Below are positions 7,175 through 12,112 of a stretch of 12,112 bases of DNA, one piece after another. Both the position numbers and the translations under genes were made by a program. Each line of letters starts with the position of its first letter. Position 1 is the first letter of the stretch. Source of the DNA: Giesbergeria sp. (GTDB taxonomy: Bacteria > Pseudomonadota > Gammaproteobacteria > Burkholderiales > Burkholderiaceae_C); contig JAGOCN010000024.1 of NCBI GenBank assembly GCA_017998735.1, positions 1-12,112 of the forward strand, in the 5' to 3' direction. The notes under the pieces were generated by a model. It worked only from the letters and a program-made list of their open reading frames with translations, was not told the DNA's origin and did not search any database.

Positions 7175-7371
7175 CAACACCGGCCGCAGTGGGCGCACAA
7201 CCCGCACTGCCGGACGCAGACAGGGAAGACAAAGATGGAAATGGAAATGGAAATGGAAATGGAAATGGAAATGGAAATGGAAATGGAAATGGGGATAGCA
7301 ATGGGAAAAGAAACGGCAGCCGCAATGGCAACCGCGCGCTGCAATGTGGGCAGGCGAAAACGCACTGTCAT
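7174..7371 (-). CDS. 65-codon ORF, probable displaced N-terminus (membrane anchor) of the DUF218 gene
   Basis: The ATG at 7371 overlaps the stop of the preceding glycosyltransferase as ATGA, the same linkage used by most of the genes here, so this is very likely a used start. The product begins MTVRFRLPTLQRAVAIAAAV, a basic start then a hydrophobic run. It continues through an Ile-Ser repeat made by a hexanucleotide tract (about residues 28-46) and FVFPVCV, and stops after HCGRC at 7174. The first 47 or so residues would make a credible signal anchor. The last ~15 residues look like noise, whereas the other frame over the same stretch reads RPAVRVVRPLRPVLMEGAEALLVLGG, a plausible linker into DUF218. 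Moving from this frame to that one needs a one-base step back, so either a one-base deletion (or sequencing error) near 7200-7235 split one gene, or translation restarts at TGATG. I favour a split gene of about 250 codons. Confidence 0.5.
   Translation of the reverse strand: MTVRFRLPTLQRAVAIAAAVSFPIAIPISISISISISISISISISIFVFPVCVRQCGLCAHCGRC
7235..7292. repeat. Hexanucleotide tandem repeat (ATGGAA)9
   Basis: Nine uninterrupted copies of ATGGAA (TTCCAT on the minus strand) from 7235 to 7288, plus ATGG of a tenth. The flank to 7330 looks like decayed copies (ATGGGGATAGCAATGGGAAA). In the coupled minus frame it encodes alternating Ile-Ser; the other minus frames give His-Phe or Pro-Phe. Perfect short repeats of this length are prone to slipped-strand changes, but a 6-base unit does not change the reading frame. 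Confidence 0.95.
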
Positions 7372-10007
7372 GCAGCGGGCACGCCGCCGTCCTGTGCAGG
7401 CGCCTGTGCCGCTGCCGAAGGCGCAGGCACAGGCGCCGCCCCAGGTTCCAGCGCCTGTGCAATGGCATCCCAGCCATAGAGCGCTTCGGCCAGCGCCCGC
7501 GCTGCCGTGCGCAGCGCCAGGTGCGGCGCCGGTGCCAGCGGTGCCAGTGCGTGCAGCGCTGCACCAAAGTCGCTGGTTTCACGCTCCACGTAGTGCGTGC
7601 CCGGTACAAACGCCAGGCCGCGCGCGCCCACCGGTGTGCTCAGCACCAGCAGGCCATGGCCTGCATAGTCCAGCATCTTCAGGTTGGTGCCCGAGCCACT
7701 GGCCATCGGGTTCAGTCCCACGTCAGCAGCGCGCAGCAGCGCTGTCAGCTCCCCTTCCGACAGCACGCCCAACAGGCGCACATTGGCCGGCAGTGGCTGT
7801 ACAGGCACTGCCGGTTTCTGCTTGGGTTGCTGTACATGCTGGCAAATGCTGCCCACCAGTGCGAAAGACCAGCCTGGGCACTGCGCTGCCAGCGCCAGCA
7901 CCGTGTCGGCTGCAGCCAGGTTGGGCCCGTGGTAGCTGGCAACAAACAGTGCCAGCGGCTGTGCGCCCCAGCCCAGCTGCTGCTTCAGCGCAGCGCGCCG
8001 GGCCGGCTCCAGCCAGGCATCCTCTGGCAGCCGGGTGCCATTGGGCGCCAGTTCAATGTGCTCTGGCGCGCAGCCGTACAGCTGCGCCAGGCGCGTGCGG
8101 TCGGCACAGCTGACCGCCCACACCCGCTCGGCGCGGCGCACCAGTTGCGCCTCGGCTGCGGCCACCTGGGCCACCGCACGCTGCGCCACATCGCCCGCGC
8201 GCAGGTCCAGCGTACCGGGCAGCGCCGCTGGCACGGTGTCCTGCTGTGGCGCGGCCACGTCCAACACCACCGCCTTCATGTCGGCTTCCACGTTGTGCGC
8301 GTCGTACCACACTGGACCGCTCCAAAGCGCAAACACCAGCGGCGACAGGTACACATGCGCTGACACCACCACATCGGTCTGCTGCGCCAGTGCCTTGAAG
8401 GCCTGGCGGTACTGCACCAGTTCGGCGTGGTAGAGCAGGGCGGCAATGTCGGTCACCGAACGCTGCAGGGCGCGCGTCAGGGCTGCCTCGGCCTGTTCAA
8501 AGCGGCGCGACGGCGGCACGCACACCTCGCGGAAATGCGCGCCAAAAATCCGCTCTTGTGCTGCGCTGTCCGACGGGCCCAGGTTCAGCAGCGTCACATC
8601 GGCCCACCGGGCCAGTCCTTGCGCCAGGTAAAAAACACGCTTTTTGCCGCCGTTGTCTGGCGGAAACACGCCAAACGTGTTCACCACCAGCAGCCGCAGG
8701 CGGCCCGGTGCGCCGGGCGGTCGGGGGACCACCGCAAAATTTTCGCGGCGCAAAGCACCGGTTTCGGCAGCGCCGATCGCAGCTGTTTTTTGCTTTTCTT
8801 CTGCGCCTGCACTCGCCACGGCAGGCTGCGCCAACCCCTGCGCGACTGCGTCCAGCAGGCCCTGCGCCGTGCGCTCCCAGGTCACGCTGGAGGCAGTTTG
8901 CTGCGCCGCCTGGCCCATGGCCAGCAGCCGCGCCGGGTCGGCCAGCATCTCGTCCAGCGCCTGTGCCAGTGCCTGCTCGGTGGGCGGCACAATGCGCCCG
9001 TTCACGCCGTCCTGCACAAACTCCGTCACGCCGCCCGCGTCGGCCACGGTCAGCACCGGTTTGGCCGCTGCCATGGCCTCCAGCGTGATCAGTCCCATGT
9101 CTTCGTCAAATGGCACAAACGGCACCAGCGCAGCGCGGCTGTAGTGGGCCACCAGTTCGCCGTCGGTCAGCCGCCCGGCAAAGCGAATCCGTGCATCGCC
9201 CTTGGCCAGTGCGCGCAGGCGCTCGCCTTCGGGGCCGTCGCCGGCAATGCACAGCGGCACCGCCGTGTGGCTGCGCCGGTAAGCGCGCACCAGCAGGTCC
9301 AGGCGCTTGGGCGCGTCCAGCCGGCTGGCGGTGAACACAAACTCTGCCGGGCCACTTTGCAGCCCCTCCAGGTTGGACGGGTGGGGCAGCACTTCAGGCT
9401 GCACACCCGCAGGAAAGTAGCCCGCACGCCGCGCCACCACCCCGGAAATGGCGAAGTACCGCTGCACCGCTCCCGGCGCCAGCGCAATCGCATCGAGCTT
9501 GTGCACCAGCGCCCGCACCAGCGGGCCGGGCAGCGCCGTCAGCGTGCGCAGCGCCTGCGGGTCCACGCCAGCGTCGTGCTGCAGCGCCCGCACACGGGCA
9601 AAAATCTCGGGCAGCAGCGCCCGGTCGCAGCTGGGCGCGTCCAGCAGCCGCCACAGCGCCTGCAGCGCTGGCGGCAGGCGGGGCGGTTGCAGGGACATGC
9701 CCTTGGGATAGGTGTCGTACAGCCCGCGCAGCGTGTGCTGCAGGTACACCACATGGTTCGGGTGCTGCACCATCCAGGCGGGGTACTTGGTGGAAATGAC
9801 CGCATCAAAGTGCTGCAGGTCCAGCAGGCTGAACTGCTCGTAGCTGCGTGCAATCGACCAAAAGTCGTGCTCGGGCGACGGCAGCTTGATCAGCTCCATG
9901 GCATGGTCGGTGCAGCGGTTCACATGCCCGCTCAAACCCCACCACAGCTTCTCGGCGCCGCCCACCACAAAGGGCACCCCGCTGGGGGCAATCAGTGCAA
10001 TTTTCAT
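7368..10007 (-). CDS. Double glycosyltransferase: two GT-B (GT4-like) domains fused
   Basis: An 879-residue cytoplasmic protein made of two glycosyltransferase units. Domain 1 (about 1-395) starts MKIALIAPSGVPFVVGGAEK, has the donor-side ASRLDAPKRLDLLVRAY (227-243) and AGDGPEGERL (255-264), and the EX7E motif E302-DMGLITL-E310 followed by AMAAAKPVLT. A charged, Ala-rich linker (about 396-435) joins domain 2 (about 437-855). This opens with LLVVNTFGVFPPDNGGKKR (439-457), has WYDAHNVEADM (567-577), and in place of EX7E has MASGSGTNLKMLDYAGHGLLVLSTPVGARGL (768-798 region), a pattern of GT4-like enzymes in polysaccharide loci. The last ~25 residues are Ala/Pro/Gln-rich. The two sites could add successive sugars. 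The start at ATG 10007 overlaps the wzt stop (ATGA), and the stop overlaps the next ATG. No internal stop or restart is visible at the linker, so it appears to be a true fusion. Donor sugars cannot be read from the sequence. Confidence 0.92.
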   Translation of the reverse strand: MKIALIAPSGVPFVVGGAEKLWWGLSGHVNRCTDHAMELIKLPSPEHDFWSIARSYEQFSLLDLQHFDAVISTKYPAWMVQHPNHVVYLQHTLRGLYDTYPKGMSLQPPRLPPALQALWRLLDAPSCDRALLPEIFARVRALQHDAGVDPQALRTLTALPGPLVRALVHKLDAIALAPGAVQRYFAISGVVARRAGYFPAGVQPEVLPHPSNLEGLQSGPAEFVFTASRLDAPKRLDLLVRAYRRSHTAVPLCIAGDGPEGERLRALAKGDARIRFAGRLTDGELVAHYSRAALVPFVPFDEDMGLITLEAMAAAKPVLTVADAGGVTEFVQDGVNGRIVPPTEQALAQALDEMLADPARLLAMGQAAQQTASSVTWERTAQGLLDAVAQGLAQPAVASAGAEEKQKTAAIGAAETGALRRENFAVVPRPPGAPGRLRLLVVNTFGVFPPDNGGKKRVFYLAQGLARWADVTLLNLGPSDSAAQERIFGAHFREVCVPPSRRFEQAEAALTRALQRSVTDIAALLYHAELVQYRQAFKALAQQTDVVVSAHVYLSPLVFALWSGPVWYDAHNVEADMKAVVLDVAAPQQDTVPAALPGTLDLRAGDVAQRAVAQVAAAEAQLVRRAERVWAVSCADRTRLAQLYGCAPEHIELAPNGTRLPEDAWLEPARRAALKQQLGWGAQPLALFVASYHGPNLAAADTVLALAAQCPGWSFALVGSICQHVQQPKQKPAVPVQPLPANVRLLGVLSEGELTALLRAADVGLNPMASGSGTNLKMLDYAGHGLLVLSTPVGARGLAFVPGTHYVERETSDFGAALHALAPLAPAPHLALRTAARALAEALYGWDAIAQALEPGAAPVPAPSAAAQAPAQDGGVPAA
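7399..7437 (-). repeat. 12-bp perfect inverted repeat at the 3' end of the double glycosyltransferase gene
   Basis: GGCGCCTGTGCC (7399-7410) is the exact reverse complement of GGCACAGGCGCC (7426-7437), with a 15-base loop. In the mRNA this stable GC-only-closing hairpin ends 27 bases before the next ATG (7371). No U run follows, so it is not a terminator. It lies in codons for the low-complexity Ala/Pro/Gln tail and may simply reflect that composition, or it may tune coupled translation of the next frame. Confidence 0.6.
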
Positions 10008-11488
10008 AGCTGCTCGCGCTTGCCCCGTGTGCCCTGGAGGCCGTTTTGGCTGTTATTTTCCAGACCAGATGCTGGCTGGCTGCCTGCACCTGTGTCTGTG
10101 TCTGCGCTGACGGTGGTGACTGCCGCCTGGCCCTGCGTCCCTGCTTCTGCGCGGTCCAGGGCGGCGCCTGCACTGGCGGTTGTTTCCGTCCCTAGCTCCG
10201 TCTCCGTCTCCGTTCCGGTTTCCAGCCGCGCCACCACGCCGGGCAGCCAGCAACTGCCTTCAAACAGCGACTCGCTGCCGCGCACCACCTCGAACAGCGC
10301 CGCCTTGTCCCACCAGTCGTAGCTGTTTTCAATGTGCGTCATGTCGCCATGCAGTGCCACCGACACTGTGTAACTGCCCGGCCCCAGGTTCAGCGCCGGC
10401 ACCTGCCAGCACAAGGTGGCTGCAGTGCCTTCGGCAAGATTGGCAAGATTGGCCAAACCAGGGCTTTTCAAATGCCAGGTGTTGGTGCCAAACACGTCGT
10501 TGCCCAGCCGGTCACGCAACATGAAGCCCACCGTCAGATCGTCCACCGGCGACTGTTTGCGCAGCCGCACCCGCACCTCCATGGGCTGGCCCACGCGCAG
10601 CACCCGGGCGGGGCCCTGGGCATCGTGCACGTCCACCGCCAGCAGCACGGCGCGCTTGTCGCCCGAGCGCACACCCACGGCCGGTTGTCCCACGGGCGCA
10701 GCCTCGGCCTCGAAAGTGCTGTTTTCGCGCTCGGCCACCAGCGCGTTGTACAAGTCAAGCACCTGGTCGGGCGTGTCGTCGGCCACAATGCGGCCGCCGT
10801 CCAGCAGCACCGCGCGGTCGCACAGGCTTTTGATGGCGCCAGGGTCATGCGACACAAACACCAGCGTGGTGCCCTGCGCCCGAAACTCCCGAATGCGCGT
10901 GTAGCACTTGTGCTGAAAATACACATCGCCCACCGCCAGTGCTTCGTCCACGATCAGCACGTCCGGCCGCAGCGCGGTGGCCACGCTGAACGCCAGGCGC
11001 ACCTGCATGCCGCTGGAATAGGTGCGCACCGGCTCATCGATGTAATGGCCAATTTCGGCAAACGCCTCAATGTCTGGCATGGCCGCGGCAATTTCGTGGT
11101 CTGCCAGGCCCAGCAGCTGCGCTGAAATCCAGGCGTTCTGGCGCCCTGTGAAGTCGCCATGGAACCCCATGCCCAGCTCCAGCAGCGCCGCCACGCGCCC
11201 GTGCATTTGCACATGCCCCTCGGTGGGTGTGCTGGTACCGGTCACCATTTTCAGCAGCGTGCTCTTGCCTGCGCCATTGCGTCCGATGATGCCCAGCGCC
11301 TGGCCCTGCGGCACCCGCAGGCTCAGGCCGCGCAGCACCCACAGCAGCTCGTGGCGCCGGCGCGCAGGCCGCAGCCATTCGGCCAGCCGGCTCCAGCGCG
11401 ACGGGTAGCGCTTGTAGGCCTTGCCCAGATTGAAGATTTCAATTGCAGGTGCAGCACTAGCATCCAGGGCAGAAGGGGCGGCGCTCAC
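10004..11488 (-). CDS. wzt: Polysaccharide ABC exporter ATPase Wzt with C-terminal substrate-binding domain
   Basis: A 494-residue ATPase subunit of a Wzm/Wzt-type exporter that moves undecaprenyl-linked glycan across the inner membrane. The nucleotide-binding domain (about 15-250) has Walker A GRNGAGKST (69-77), signature YSSGMQ (157-162), Walker B VLIVDE (177-182) and the switch His214 in VSHD. The aromatic/basic insert before Walker A (KAYKRYPSRWSRLAEWL, 23-39) is typical of O-antigen and teichoic-acid exporters. A Wzt_C-type beta-sandwich follows (about 270-415), with GFMLRDRLGNDVFGTNTW (321-338) and the aromatic YDWWDKAALFEV (390-401). This domain reads the glycan's terminal modification in known homologues. 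Residues 421-494 are an unusual Thr/Glu/Gly/Gln-rich low-complexity tail. The start is GTG 11488, overlapping the wzm stop (GTGA). It is followed by the double glycosyltransferase with an ATGA overlap. Confidence 0.96.
   Translation of the reverse strand: MSAAPSALDASAAPAIEIFNLGKAYKRYPSRWSRLAEWLRPARRRHELLWVLRGLSLRVPQGQALGIIGRNGAGKSTLLKMVTGTSTPTEGHVQMHGRVAALLELGMGFHGDFTGRQNAWISAQLLGLADHEIAAAMPDIEAFAEIGHYIDEPVRTYSSGMQVRLAFSVATALRPDVLIVDEALAVGDVYFQHKCYTRIREFRAQGTTLVFVSHDPGAIKSLCDRAVLLDGGRIVADDTPDQVLDLYNALVAERENSTFEAEAAPVGQPAVGVRSGDKRAVLLAVDVHDAQGPARVLRVGQPMEVRVRLRKQSPVDDLTVGFMLRDRLGNDVFGTNTWHLKSPGLANLANLAEGTAATLCWQVPALNLGPGSYTVSVALHGDMTHIENSYDWWDKAALFEVVRGSESLFEGSCWLPGVVARLETGTETETELGTETTASAGAALDRAEAGTQGQAAVTTVSADTDTGAGSQPASGLENNSQNGLQGTRGKREQL
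10182..10223. repeat. Imperfect hexanucleotide repeat in the wzt 3' end
   Basis: Seven hexamers in a row on the plus strand: GTTTCC, GTCCCT, AGCTCC, GTCTCC, GTCTCC, GTTCCG, GTTTCC. On the coding strand this is a GGARAC-like tract that encodes the Thr-Glu-Thr-Glu part of the Wzt tail. The copies have diverged, unlike the perfect tract at 7235. The 6-base period keeps the frame. Confidence 0.7.
10433..10450. repeat. Two tandem copies of a 9-base unit in wzt
   Basis: GGCAAGATT occurs twice in direct succession, giving the duplicated Leu-Ala-Asn in GLANLANLAEG of Wzt (about residues 344-354), a loop of the C-terminal domain. It is a small in-frame duplication of no evident functional consequence. 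Confidence 0.8.
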
Positions 11489-12112
11489 AGCTCGTCCGCC
11501 ATTTCAGGGGCGCGCTGGCGGTACACCCGCCAACCTGCCAGCAGCACTGCCATGCCTAAAACCGCCATACCCGCCAGCGCCAGCCAAGCCGTGCGCCCTG
11601 GCAGTTGGGCGTATACAAACACCTGCTGGTAGTGGTGGACAAACACCGCAAACGGGTTCAGCCATGCCCAGCCCTGTGCCCATGCCGGCAACACCGTGGC
11701 CGGATAGACGATGGGTGTGAGCCAGAACCAGAACAGCAGCCCCACGTTCACCAGTTGCCCCACATCGCGAAAGAACACATTCACCGTCGCTGCGAACATG
11801 CCCAGCCCCAGCGTCCAGATCACCTGCACCGCCAGCGCCGGCAGCACCCCCAGCAGCACCCAGCCCGGCCAGTTGCCACTGAGCAGCAAAAACAGCAAAA
11901 ACAGCGCGCTGATGACCAGAAAGTTGAACGACGTCACCCCCAGCGCCACCAGCGGCAGGCAGATGCGCGGAAAGGTGGCTTTTTTGAGCAGGTTGGCATT
12001 GGCCACAAACACCGACTGCAGCCGCCCCATGGTCTCGGCAAAATAGTTCCACGCCAGCAGGCCGGCACACAGGTAAATGCTGTAGCCATAGGTGGACTCC
12101 ACGCCCGCCAGC
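11485..12112 (-). CDS. wzm: Polysaccharide ABC exporter permease Wzm (ABC-2 type), N-terminus outside window
   Basis: The C-terminal ~208 residues of the membrane subunit of the exporter; the start lies beyond the right edge, since the frame is open to 12112 (reading LAGVESTYGYSIYLCAGLL). Family marks include the periplasm-facing AGLLAWNYFAE segment, NANLLKKATFPRICLPL (the coupling region that contacts the ATPase), a long hydrophobic pair of spans, FRDVGQLVNVGLLFWFWLTPIVYP, LNPFAVFVHHYQQVF and a final membrane span before the cytoplasmic end RQRAPEMADEL. About five membrane spans are visible, as expected for this part of a six-span protein of ~265 residues. Its stop overlaps the wzt GTG start, the classic wzm-wzt pair. 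The operon promoter and any initiating enzymes lie outside the window. Confidence 0.95.
   Translation of the reverse strand, partial: LAGVESTYGYSIYLCAGLLAWNYFAETMGRLQSVFVANANLLKKATFPRICLPLVALGVTSFNFLVISALFLLFLLLSGNWPGWVLLGVLPALAVQVIWTLGLGMFAATVNVFFRDVGQLVNVGLLFWFWLTPIVYPATVLPAWAQGWAWLNPFAVFVHHYQQVFVYAQLPGRTAWLALAGMAVLGMAVLLAGWRVYRQRAPEMADEL

Noticed and set aside
7235-7292. Possible CRISPR array or protein-binding iteron array
   Set aside because: Six-base units with no spacers; this is a simple microsatellite, and no replication or cas gene is nearby.
6584-8113. A 509-codon plus-strand frame containing a Met-Glu repeat
   Set aside because: It lies opposite three convincing minus-strand genes. 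The Met-Glu run is only the ATGGAA repeat read in this frame.
8427-10322. A 631-codon open frame on the plus strand opposite the double glycosyltransferase
   Set aside because: Arg/Gln/His-rich shadow of a clearly coding minus strand; no domain and no start signal.

Overview
The window looks like chromosomal DNA from a high-GC betaproteobacterium, most likely Comamonadaceae (Acidovorax/Comamonas-like). That placement is inferred from the protein flavour, the strong G/C third-position bias, a CIRCE-controlled groES-groEL operon, and a GCGCTT-type intergenic hairpin of a kind I associate with that family. No database search was possible.

Layout. (1) Positions 1-855, minus strand: the groES-groEL chaperonin operon. 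groEL runs off the left edge. Upstream lie a sigma-70/sigma-32-like promoter, a HrcA operator (CIRCE) and a leader hairpin followed by a U-rich run. (2) Positions 1126-5463, plus strand: a tightly packed operon of a DUF2304 membrane protein, a bifunctional GDP-mannose pyrophosphorylase/phosphomannose isomerase (manC type), a GT4 glycosyltransferase and an acyltransferase-3 membrane protein. (3) Positions 5475-12112, minus strand, converging on (2) with only 11 bases between stop codons. In transcription order these are an ABC-2 polysaccharide permease (wzm, entering from the right edge), its ATPase wzt with a C-terminal substrate-binding domain, an 879-residue protein with two glycosyltransferase domains, a YdcF/DUF218 protein whose 5' end is disturbed around a hexanucleotide repeat, and a second acyltransferase-3 protein.

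How the genes fit together. Regions 2 and 3 form a surface-polysaccharide locus of the ABC-transporter-dependent type (O-antigen, capsule or exopolysaccharide). ManC supplies GDP-mannose (or GDP-sugars made from it). The three GT domains build the chain in the cytoplasm, Wzm/Wzt exports it, and the two acyltransferases probably add O-acyl groups. Nearly all neighbours overlap by ATGA or GTGA, which implies translational coupling. The plus-strand acyltransferase is far more AT-rich than the rest, suggesting recent acquisition.

Most of the window is recognisable biology and I see no clearly undescribed system. The best leads are the (ATGGAA)9 repeat with a frame break at the start of the YdcF gene, a terminator-shaped hairpin inside the groES leader, the fused double glycosyltransferase, and the low-complexity tail on Wzt.
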